From Shinella kummerowiae (GTDB taxonomy: Bacteria; Pseudomonadota; Alphaproteobacteria; Rhizobiales; Rhizobiaceae), in contig NZ_WUMK01000013.1 of assembly GCF_009827055.1 (NCBI RefSeq), positions 1 to 64,000 on the forward strand: a stretch of DNA of 64,000 bases. The letters are read 5' to 3'. Made by a program: the position numbers and the translations under genes. The notes under the pieces were generated by a model. The model was given only the letters and a program-made list of their open reading frames with translations, made no database searches and was not told where the DNA came from. Shown one piece after another: positions 44,459 to 52,239 of this stretch (positions within the stretch are counted from its first letter, which is position 1; each line of letters begins with the position of its first letter).

Positions 44459-47020
44459 ATGGCAGAGTTTCCGCAAAAGGCGAAGGTCGTCATCATCGGT
44501 TTGGGTGGCATCGTGGGCGCGTCGATCGCCCATCATCTCATCGAGCGCGGATGGGACGACATCGTGGGCATCGACAAGTCGGGCATTCCGACCGACATCG
44601 GTTCGACGGCGCATGCCTCGGACTTCTGCTACACGACGAGCCATGACTATCTCTCGGTCTGGACCACCCAGTACTCGATCGATTTCTACGAGAAGATGGG
44701 CCACTACGCCCGCATCGGCGGCCTGGAAGTCGCCCGCACCGGCGATGACACCTGGATGGAAGAGATCAAGCGCAAGCTTTCCTCCGCCAAGGCTTTCGGC
44801 ACCCGCGCGCACTACGTCTCGCCGGCCGAAATCAAGGAGATGTTCCCGCTGATCGAGCAGGATCAGGTGATGGGCGGTATGTTCGATCCGGATGCCGGCC
44901 TCGTCGTGCCGCGCTCGCAGACGGTTGCCGGCAAGCTGGTCGATGCGGCCGAAAAGTCCGGCAAGCTGCAGGTCTACGGCAACACGCCGGCCCAGTCGCT
45001 GATCGTCGAGGGCGGCCGCATCAAGGGCGTCGTCACCCATCGCGGCACGATCATGGCGGACCACGTCATCGTCTGCGCCGGCATCTGGGGTCGCCTGATC
45101 GCCGCAATGGTCGGCGAGGACCTGCCCGTCATGCCGGTCGACCATCCGCTGACCTTCTTCGGCCCGTACAACGAATTCGAAGGCACCGGCAAGGAAATCG
45201 GCTATCCCTTGCTGCGCGACCAGGGCAACTCCGCCTATATGCGCGACACCGGCGACCCGAAGACCACCGAGGGCGGCCAGATCGAATGGGGTTACTACGA
45301 GCAGACCAATCCGCGCCTCTGCCATCCGCGCGACATTCTCGAAAAACATGAGGCGCGCCTGTCGCCCTCGCAGCGCGACCTCGACATGGAGCAGATCCTC
45401 GAGCCGCTCGAAAAGGCCATGGAGCTGACGCCGATCCTCGGCGAGCTCGGCTACAACGAAGGCCATTCCTTCAACGGCCTGCTGCAGGTTTCCGCCGCCG
45501 GCGGCCCGTCCTGCGGCGAGAGCCAGAAGGTACGCGGCCTGTGGTACTGCGTTGCCATCTGGGTGAAGGACGGCCCCGGCTACGGCAAGCTGATTGCCGA
45601 CTGGATGACCGACGGCCGCACCGAGATCGACCACAACTCGATCGACTACTCGCGCTTCTACCCGCACCAGCTGACGGAAGAGTTCATCGAGGGCCGCTCT
45701 TACGAGGCTGCCCAGAAGATCTATTTCCCGGCCGTACACAACCGCGAACCCTATGCCTCCGGTCGCGGCGCCAAGCGCTCGCCCTTCCATGAGCGCGAAA
45801 AGGAACTCGGCGGCTACTTCATGGAACTCGGCGGCTGGGAGCGTGCGCACGGCTACGCCGCCAACGAACACCTGCTGGAAAAATACGGCAACCGCGTTCC
45901 GGTGCGCGAAAACGAATGGGACAGCCGCCATTTCTGGCGCGTGTCCAACGCCGAGCATCTGGCGATGAGCGAGGATTGCGGCATCGTCAACCTCTCGCAT
46001 TTCCACATGGTGGATATCGAAGGCCCTGACCATGTCGAGCTGCTCGAATGGCTCTGCGCGGCAAAAATCGGCGGCGACGGCAATATCGGCAAGGGCGTCT
46101 ATACCCACTTCCTCGACGACGAGGGCATGGTGCGCGCCGACTTCACGGTCTTCCGCATGGCCGACCGCTGCCGCCTCGTCAACGGTGCGGACGCCGGCCC
46201 GCGCGACTTCCATTATATGAAGCGCGTTGCCGAGGATCGCGGCCTCGACGTCACCATCACCGACACCTCGGAAAAGTACATCACCATCGGCATCTGGGGG
46301 CCGAACGCCCGTGAGAACCTGAAGAAGGTGGTGGCGGATCCGGCCGGTCTGGACCAGGAAAACTTCGCCTTCGCCGCGATCAAGCAGATCGAAATCGCCG
46401 GCAAGAATGTGACCGCCTTCCGCATCTCCTATGTCGGCGAGCAGGGCTGGGAACTGCATATGAAGTATGAGGACGGCCTTGCCGTCTGGGATGCGCTGCG
46501 CTCCACCGGCGTCATGGCCTTCGGCGTCGAGACCTATGCCAACTCGCGCCGCATGGAAAAGAGCCTGCGCCTGCAGAATGCCGACCTGCTGACCCAGTAC
46601 AACCTCATCGAAGCCGACCTTGCCCGTCCGAAGGTCAAGGAAGCCGATTTCCGGGGCAAGGCCAAGCATCTGGAATACAAGGCGCGCGACCACCAGCCCG
46701 CCATGCTCTGCACGCTGGTCATGACCGAAAACACAGACAAGGCTGGCGTAAAACGCTACCCGCTCGGCAACCTGCCGGTCATGGATCCAGAAACCGGCGA
46801 GGTGTTGATCGACGAGCTCGGCCGCCGCTCCTACACAACCTCGATCGCCTTCGGCCCGACCATCGGCAAGAACATCGCGCTGGCCTATCTGCCGCACGCC
46901 TATTGCCAGGAAGGCCGCAAGCTCAACATCGAGTACTTTGCCGAGACCTACCCGGTCGAGGTGGTCGGCATCGGCTACAAGCCGCTGTACGACCCGGAGA
47001 ACTCGAAGCCGCGGACGTAA
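44459..47020 (+). CDS. FAD-dependent oxidoreductase with GcvT domain, dimethylglycine-dehydrogenase-like
   Basis: An 853-aa fusion. The N-terminal DAO domain (VVIIGLGGIVGASIAHHLIE, HASDFCYTT, about 1-390) oxidises an N-methyl amine using FAD. An FAO_M-type link and a GcvT-like folate domain follow (about 440-850), which would pass the methylene group to tetrahydrofolate (WGPNARENL, FGVETYANSRRMEKSLRL). Relatives include dimethylglycine and sarcosine dehydrogenases and related tertiary-amine enzymes; the exact substrate is not fixed. The upstream GlxA-type regulator fits betaine-pathway control. Terminator follows. Confidence 0.82.
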   Translation: MAEFPQKAKVVIIGLGGIVGASIAHHLIERGWDDIVGIDKSGIPTDIGSTAHASDFCYTTSHDYLSVWTTQYSIDFYEKMGHYARIGGLEVARTGDDTWMEEIKRKLSSAKAFGTRAHYVSPAEIKEMFPLIEQDQVMGGMFDPDAGLVVPRSQTVAGKLVDAAEKSGKLQVYGNTPAQSLIVEGGRIKGVVTHRGTIMADHVIVCAGIWGRLIAAMVGEDLPVMPVDHPLTFFGPYNEFEGTGKEIGYPLLRDQGNSAYMRDTGDPKTTEGGQIEWGYYEQTNPRLCHPRDILEKHEARLSPSQRDLDMEQILEPLEKAMELTPILGELGYNEGHSFNGLLQVSAAGGPSCGESQKVRGLWYCVAIWVKDGPGYGKLIADWMTDGRTEIDHNSIDYSRFYPHQLTEEFIEGRSYEAAQKIYFPAVHNREPYASGRGAKRSPFHEREKELGGYFMELGGWERAHGYAANEHLLEKYGNRVPVRENEWDSRHFWRVSNAEHLAMSEDCGIVNLSHFHMVDIEGPDHVELLEWLCAAKIGGDGNIGKGVYTHFLDDEGMVRADFTVFRMADRCRLVNGADAGPRDFHYMKRVAEDRGLDVTITDTSEKYITIGIWGPNARENLKKVVADPAGLDQENFAFAAIKQIEIAGKNVTAFRISYVGEQGWELHMKYEDGLAVWDALRSTGVMAFGVETYANSRRMEKSLRLQNADLLTQYNLIEADLARPKVKEADFRGKAKHLEYKARDHQPAMLCTLVMTENTDKAGVKRYPLGNLPVMDPETGEVLIDELGRRSYTTSIAFGPTIGKNIALAYLPHAYCQEGRKLNIEYFAETYPVEVVGIGYKPLYDPENSKPRT

Positions 47021-47041
47021 GCCATTTCAAGCAGCAAAAAG

Positions 47042-47071
47042 AAAGGGCGTGCCGATGGCACGCCTTTTTGT
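47042..47071 (+). terminator. Terminator after the FAD/GcvT gene
   Basis: AAAGGGCGTGCC and GGCACGCCTTTT pair around a 3-base loop and run into a T tract, 21 bp after the stop. Confidence 0.88.
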
Positions 47072-47143
47072 TTTGAATGGCTTGGATGCTTTGGATGCCT
47101 CTGCATCCTCCTTCCGGTTCCCTCCACATTCGTCTCCTTCGTC

Positions 47144-47219
47144 ATCCTCGGGCTTGACCCGAGGATCCATCCACACGCGCTGAGTTTGCCGCGTGGATCC
47201 TCGGGTCAAGCCCGAGGAT
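47144..47219. repeat. Inverted pair of REP-like palindromes
   Basis: ATCCTCGGG-cttga-CCCGAGGAT (47144-47166) and ATCCTCGGG-tcaag-CCCGAGGAT (47197-47219) face each other across a 30-bp spacer, with the outer flanks GTC/GAC also paired. The whole unit can fold into one large cruciform, typical of a BIME-like dispersed repeat. Confidence 0.88.
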
Positions 47220-47321
47220 GACGGAGGAGAGCTAAGCGGTCATTTGAAGGGTAATAGACGAGGCACGATCAGGCCGAGAGCTACCAAACCTCACCAATGC
47301 CAGCTTTCTTCGAGAGGGTGT

Positions 47322-48521
47322 CTACCGGATCACATGTCCATTCTCCGCAACCAACCGCCCGCCCTTGAACACCCGCCGCCCCTTCGGCACCGCGACCACC
47401 GCTTCGGGCACATGCTCCGCCGCAAGCGTCACAAAATCGGCCTTGGCCCCGACCGCGATGCCGTAGTCTTCGACGCCGAGCGCCTTGGCGCTCGCTGCGG
47501 TCACGACATCGAACGCAGCAGAGAGCTCTTCGTCCGTGTAGAAGCCGGAGCGGTAGCCGATCATCATCGCGCGGCCGAGCATGTCGCCGTCGCCATAGGG
47601 CCACCAGGAATCACGGATGTTGTCGCTGCCGGCGAAGACGGTGACGCCCTCGGCACGCAGCAGGGCAACCGGCGGGAAGGCGTGATCGCCGGGCGCATTG
47701 GTCATGATCGAGACGCCGGCAGCGGCGATCTTCGCGCCGATGCGGCGGGCAGCGTCCGCATCGAGATCGCCGAGGCCATAGGCGTGGCTGATCGCCACCT
47801 TGCCCTGCATGCCGAGCGCCACGGTGCGTGCGCAGATTTCCTCGACGGTGAAGGCACCGAGCGAACCGAAATCGTGCAGGTGGATATCGACGCCGACACC
47901 GCGGTTGTCCGCCACGCCGAAGACCACGTCGAGATGGCCATTCAGGTCGCGGTCGAAGCTTGCCGGGTCGAGCCCGCCGACGAGATCGGCGCCCATGCCA
48001 ATCGCCTCGTCCAGCAATTCGCGTGTGCCAGGGCTTTTCAGGATGCCGCTCTGCGGGAAGGCGACAAGCTGGATATCGATGATGCCGCGATATTCCTCGC
48101 GGATTTTCAGGATCGTCTCCAGCGACGCCAGCCCAACCGAGCCATCCACCATGACGTGGCTGCGCATGTGGAGAGAACCGTTGGCAATACAGAGTTCGAG
48201 CTGCTTGCGGGCGCGCTCCTCCATGGGCGCGGCGGTAGCCATGTTCTCGGCCTGGAAGGCAACGCGCTCGTGGACGTCAAAACCGTTGGTGCAGGGTTTG
48301 TGCGGGATCCATGTGTCGCCGTAGAAGCTGGTATCGAGATGGATATGCCCCTCGACGAAGCCCGGGACAAGCAACGCGCCGGCGATGTCCACCTGTCTTG
48401 CCGCGCCCGCCGTCGCACCGGCGTTCTCGATCGAAACGACGCGGCCCGCGGCAACGCCGATATCCTTCAGCGAGCCATCCGCCAGTTTCGCATTGGTGAA
48501 AAGCGTGTCGATCCTGGCCAT
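47322..48521 (-). CDS. Amidohydrolase, cytosine-deaminase-like
   Basis: A 399-aa metal-dependent hydrolase: VEGHIHLDTSFYGDTW (first metal pair), HVMVDGSVGLASLETIL, DIHLHDFG (bridging His), ISHAYGLGDL and FAGSDNIRDSWWPYGDGDML (catalytic Asp), the pattern of the CodA/AtzC-like branch. It should deaminate a pyrimidine or triazine-like ring; the natural substrate may be cytosine or another heterocycle. Start 48521 chosen at MARIDTLFTNAKL. Confidence 0.78.
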   Translation of the reverse strand: MARIDTLFTNAKLADGSLKDIGVAAGRVVSIENAGATAGAARQVDIAGALLVPGFVEGHIHLDTSFYGDTWIPHKPCTNGFDVHERVAFQAENMATAAPMEERARKQLELCIANGSLHMRSHVMVDGSVGLASLETILKIREEYRGIIDIQLVAFPQSGILKSPGTRELLDEAIGMGADLVGGLDPASFDRDLNGHLDVVFGVADNRGVGVDIHLHDFGSLGAFTVEEICARTVALGMQGKVAISHAYGLGDLDADAARRIGAKIAAAGVSIMTNAPGDHAFPPVALLRAEGVTVFAGSDNIRDSWWPYGDGDMLGRAMMIGYRSGFYTDEELSAAFDVVTAASAKALGVEDYGIAVGAKADFVTLAAEHVPEAVVAVPKGRRVFKGGRLVAENGHVIR

Positions 48522-48612
48522 GATGTCGCATCTCCATTTGCGCACAGCTTGACCCGCCGCGCAAAGGGCGGGTCAATGATTGTACGCAATAACGCGCGAA
48601 AATCGTATGCAG

Positions 48613-49329
48613 TCAATAGGCGGCGGCAACCGCCGCATTGCCCAGCACTACGATGGGCGTGCCGTTCTGCACGCGGTTGAACAGATCGACCACGTCCTGG
48701 TTGATCATGCGCACGCAACCGGAGGAGACCGACTTGCCGATCGTCCACCATTCCGGCGAACCGTGAATGCGGTAAAGCGTGTCCTCGTTGTTCTGGAAGA
48801 TATACATCGCGCGAGCGCCGAGCGGGTTCTTCAGGCCCGGTTCCATGCCGCCATTGGCGATGCTGTAGGGCTGCAGCTCCGGCTGGCGGGCGACCATTTC
48901 GTCCGGCGGCGTCCAGCGCGGCCATTGCCGCTTGTACTGGATGACGCCGCGGCCGGCCCATTCGAAGCCCGCGCGGCCGAGACCGACGCCGTAACGCATC
49001 GCCTGGCCATCCTCATAGGTCAGGTAGAGGAAGTGGTTCGCCGTATCGACGACGATCACGCCCGGCCGCTCGCCGGTCGGGTTCTGCACCATCTGGCGAT
49101 AGAAGCGCCGGTCGACCTTCTGGTAGGGGATCGCCGGCAGCGGAAACTGCTCGTCCGGCTTCGGCCCGTACATGGTGGCATAGATGCTGGTATCGACCGG
49201 CTCCGGCGCGACGACGACCCTCTCACGGACCGGCGTGGTACAGCCGGCCAGAACCGTGGTTGCCAATCCCGCGCTGCCGAGCAGGAAGGATCGGCGGCTT
49301 ACGCTTTCACCCGTCAATACAGACCTCAC
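48613..49329 (-). CDS. L,D-transpeptidase (YkuD fold), lipoprotein/Tat-like signal
   Basis: A 238-aa protein with SRRSFLLGSAGLATTVLAGC at its N terminus, combining a twin-Arg-like stretch and a lipobox (Cys30). The YkuD catalytic motif is complete: HGSPEWW (His189) then SVSSGCVRM (Cys205). It makes 3-3 cross-links in peptidoglycan or attaches proteins to it, in the periplasm. It is immediately downstream of another L,D-transpeptidase on the same strand. Confidence 0.88.
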   Translation of the reverse strand: MRSVLTGESVSRRSFLLGSAGLATTVLAGCTTPVRERVVVAPEPVDTSIYATMYGPKPDEQFPLPAIPYQKVDRRFYRQMVQNPTGERPGVIVVDTANHFLYLTYEDGQAMRYGVGLGRAGFEWAGRGVIQYKRQWPRWTPPDEMVARQPELQPYSIANGGMEPGLKNPLGARAMYIFQNNEDTLYRIHGSPEWWTIGKSVSSGCVRMINQDVVDLFNRVQNGTPIVVLGNAAVAAAY

Positions 49330-49332
49330 ATG

Positions 49333-50376
49333 TCAATGATCATAGGGATCGGCCAGCGCGGCTTCGGGCCGGCTGACCGGATATTTGGTGCGCGAGATCC
49401 GGGCGGCAAGGCCCTTGGCACCCTGCTGTTTCAGCAGCGTGCGGAAACTCGGATGCATGCCGCCGTCCGCATAGGCAAAGCTCGATACGGTCGTGGTGGT
49501 CGCGATGGCAGCATCCAGTTTCTTCTGTTCCTCGCCGATCTTCGCCATCAGGTCACCTTCGGATCCGCCGACGACGGCCGGGCATTGCGCCAGCGGATCG
49601 TCCGGCTCGCCGTCGACAAACTCCTTGTTGAAGACGTAGCGGCTGCCGCAGACGGAGACCTTCGGCTGGCGCTTCGTGAAGGCGAAGGCGTCATAACCTT
49701 CCTTCAGCGTGCGCCAGAACGGCATGTTCGGGTCGCCCTTGTGCTTGGCCATGTTCTCCGTCGTCATTCGGAAGGGATAGGCCTGCACCTGGAAACGCTG
49801 CTGACCGCCATCCAGAGCCTTCTGCACGATGGCATAGATTTCGCCCACACCCTGGTCGGTCATGGCATAGCAGCCGGAGGACGAGCAGGCGCCATGCACC
49901 ATCAGCGCCTCACCCGTATAGCCGAGCGCGGATTCCAGGCGGTTCGGATAACCGAGGTTGAACGAGACGTAATATTGCGAGTTCGGGTTCAGCATGCCGG
50001 CGGAGACGTGGTAAAACCCTTCCGGCGCCTGACGGTCGCCACTCTTGGTCTTCGGCCCGAGTTTGCCGGACCAGCGGCACATCGGGTAGGTCTTGAACAA
50101 CGCATATTGGCCGCTGGCATTGACCTTCCAGACTTCCAGCTCGCTTTCCTGCTTGAAGATGCGCACCAGCACCGGGCTGGTCGGGCTCATCTTCTTTTTC
50201 GCCATCTCCCCCTTCACCTTGCTGGAAAGCTGCGGCGCCTCGGCGAGCGAGGCGACATCCATGGCCATGCAGCCGGCAAGCAGACCACCGGCGACGGCTG
50301 CTGCGGCAAGCCGCGCGACGAGCGCGAGGCGGGGACGGGCGTTTTGAAGAAAAGGACGGTGGCGAAGCGCAAACAT
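49333..50376 (-). CDS. YafK-type L,D-transpeptidase lipoprotein
   Basis: A 347-aa protein with a signal sequence and lipobox LLAGC (Cys36). The catalytic region LMVHGACSSSGCYAMTDQGVGEIYAIV has His161 and Cys169, matching the YafK/DpaA subgroup rather than the classic HGT...SxGC type; such enzymes can cleave or form meso-DAP links. A 165-residue C-terminal region with no recognised domain follows. Start at 50376 (MFALRHRPFL). It is four bases from the next L,D-transpeptidase. Confidence 0.82.
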   Translation of the reverse strand: MFALRHRPFLQNARPRLALVARLAAAAVAGGLLAGCMAMDVASLAEAPQLSSKVKGEMAKKKMSPTSPVLVRIFKQESELEVWKVNASGQYALFKTYPMCRWSGKLGPKTKSGDRQAPEGFYHVSAGMLNPNSQYYVSFNLGYPNRLESALGYTGEALMVHGACSSSGCYAMTDQGVGEIYAIVQKALDGGQQRFQVQAYPFRMTTENMAKHKGDPNMPFWRTLKEGYDAFAFTKRQPKVSVCGSRYVFNKEFVDGEPDDPLAQCPAVVGGSEGDLMAKIGEEQKKLDAAIATTTTVSSFAYADGGMHPSFRTLLKQQGAKGLAARISRTKYPVSRPEAALADPYDH

Positions 50377-50643
50377 GGGTCGTTTTCGGTTGTTAGGGGT
50401 CCGTGGCGCGCCGCATGGCAAACGGCGCATCTCGGGCTTAGAGTCCAAGCGATTGCTTAGAACTTCGTTAATCTTATGGCTGCCATCGGCCTCATGCCGT
50501 CTTTGGCAGCCGAATCCGAGGCTCCAGCCAATGCAGGCGAGCATAAAACCTCAAGCCGCTTGAGCATCAAGCCCCTCATTTCCGGTTTCCTGCGCCAAAC
50601 GATCACGAACGGACACGCAGCGAACAACAAATCGTTAGCAGCG

Positions 50644-51150
50644 CTACTCGAAATCCCCGATGCCGTGATGATGCGACGTGCGCACGCCGCCCGGCGGGTG
50701 CAACTTCACCGGAACCGTCAGAATGTTTCCATCGTCGAACGTGGCGGACATCATCCGCTCGCCGGCGACGTCCAGCGTTTCGTCCATTTCCAGGAAAAAC
50801 GAATCCGTCGCCATGTACAGTTCCGCCTGTCGCGGGATGACGAGGAAGGCATCCGCGACCGTGAGGGTTTCATACATCCCGGCATCCCGGCGCTTGACGA
50901 TCGGCGCGCTGAACCCATCTGCGGAAATGGCCATGATGCGTTTGCCGGCGGTGCCGGCATTGTAGATGGTCAGGTAGGCGCGCGCAGGCGCATTCTGCGT
51001 GCCCGGGACGATATCGGCATGTTCGACGACAAGCCCGGACAGCACCGCCTCATGCGGCACGATCCCGCCGGCAGCCCCCATCGGCGCGGCAACCACCGGG
51101 GTGGCGGCGATGAACAGGAGCAGCGACAGAAAGCAGGCTTGATTTGACAC
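50644..51150 (-). CDS. PCuAC-like periplasmic protein lacking the usual copper ligands
   Basis: A 168-aa secreted protein: signal peptide to about residue 22, then a PCuA(C)-type cupredoxin fold with APARAYLTIYNAGTAGKRIMAIS. The canonical ligands (H...M...HxM) are replaced: IVKRRDAGMYETL where the first His is expected and SFFLEM in place of the GYHxM region. A C-terminal SHHH might bind metal. GTG at 51150 follows AGGAC. Close to MerR, SCO1 and metal-ATPase genes. Confidence 0.6.
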   Translation of the reverse strand: MSNQACFLSLLLFIAATPVVAAPMGAAGGIVPHEAVLSGLVVEHADIVPGTQNAPARAYLTIYNAGTAGKRIMAISADGFSAPIVKRRDAGMYETLTVADAFLVIPRQAELYMATDSFFLEMDETLDVAGERMMSATFDDGNILTVPVKLHPPGGVRTSHHHGIGDFE

Positions 51151-51256
51151 GATTGTCCTCACATTTGTGTGCGGGCACTGTAGAGCCCTTGCGCAGGACG
51201 ACACTTCAGGATTTCGTGAAGGTCGAAAATGTCGCGGTCGCGACGAGGAGCAAAAG

Positions 51257-51673
51257 ATGCTGACGATCGGAGATCTTTCCAAAACCACGGGCGTCAAGGT
51301 TCCGACCATCCGCTACTACGAGCAGATGGGCTTGCTCTCTCATGCCGAACGCTCCGAGGGCAACCAGCGGCGCTACTCGAACGAGGAGCGCGAACGCCTC
51401 GCCTTCATCCGGCACGCCCGCGATCTCGGGCTGACCATCGATGCCATCCGTGAATTGATCGTCCTCAGCCAGCACCCGGAGCGCCCCTGCCACGATGCCG
51501 ACCGTATCGCCGCCGAGCAGCTTGCGACCGTGCGGCGCAAGATCGAGCGTTTGCAGAAGCTGGAGGCGGAGCTGGTGCGCATCACCAGCCATTGCCACAC
51601 CGACCAGGTCCGCGACTGCTATGTCATCCGCGCGCTTGCCAACCACGACCTCTGCCACGACGAGCACGATTAG
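51257..51673 (+). CDS. MerR-family metal-responsive regulator
   Basis: A 138-aa MerR protein: LTIGDLSKTTGVKVPTIRYYEQMGLL helix-turn-helix, a long dimer helix, and a metal-site loop with Cys in RPCHDAD and HCHTDQVRDC, ending HDLCHDEHD. The pattern suits CadR/PbrR/ZntR-type sensors of soft divalent metals. It is convergent with SCO1 (4-bp overlap) and is the likely activator of the neighbouring P-type ATPase gene. Confidence 0.8.
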   Translation: MLTIGDLSKTTGVKVPTIRYYEQMGLLSHAERSEGNQRRYSNEERERLAFIRHARDLGLTIDAIRELIVLSQHPERPCHDADRIAAEQLATVRRKIERLQKLEAELVRITSHCHTDQVRDCYVIRALANHDLCHDEHD

Positions 51674-52239
51674 GACGCGGCAAGCAGCTTCAGCTTCTGG
51701 AGCTGCGTTTCCCGCGGCTCGTGCATATCCAGCATGCCCTGGAGCCGGCCATCCGCGCGGATGAGGAAGAGGCCAGCGGTGTGGTCCATCGTGTAGCTGT
51801 CCGAGGCCGTTGGCACCTTCTTGTAGGTGGCCGAAAAGGCATCCGCCGCCGCCTTCGTCTCGGCCGCATCGCCGCGGAGCGCGATGATGCGCGGGTCGAA
51901 GGACGTCATATAGAGTTTCAAAAGCCCAGCCGTGTCGCGCTCGGGATCGATGGAGATGAAAAGCGGCGTGATGCGGTCCGCCGCCGGGCCGATGTCCTTC
52001 AACAACGCCGTCAGCTCGAAAAGTGCCGTCGGGCAGACATCCGGGCAATGTGTGAAGCCGAAGAAGACGAGATAGGGTTTTCCGGCAAGATCGGCCGAAC
52101 CGAAGGCCTTGCCATCGACCGTCTGCAAGGCGAAGACCCGCCGTTTCGGCCTCTCCCTTGTTGGGACCTGTGCCGCGACCGTCGCCCCGACGATCGCGGC
52201 CAGCACACCTGCAAGACCGATAAATGTCCTGCGCTTCAT
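51670..52239 (-). CDS. SCO1/SenC copper chaperone
   Basis: A 189-aa membrane-anchored thioredoxin-fold protein: N-terminal span (FIGLAGVLAAIVGATVAA), the CxxxC motif in FFGFTHCPDVCPTAL and a distal His in TMDHTAGL. It helps insert copper into cytochrome oxidase. The start at 52239 overlaps the stop of the metal-ATPase gene by 4 bp, an odd pairing for a respiratory-assembly protein. Confidence 0.88.
   Translation of the reverse strand: MKRRTFIGLAGVLAAIVGATVAAQVPTRERPKRRVFALQTVDGKAFGSADLAGKPYLVFFGFTHCPDVCPTALFELTALLKDIGPAADRITPLFISIDPERDTAGLLKLYMTSFDPRIIALRGDAAETKAAADAFSATYKKVPTASDSYTMDHTAGLFLIRADGRLQGMLDMHEPRETQLQKLKLLAAS

Noticed and set aside
44312-46897. 861-aa open frame on the minus strand opposite the FAD/GcvT gene
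   Set aside because: The plus-strand frame is a clear DAO-GcvT enzyme. The minus frame has shadow composition only.
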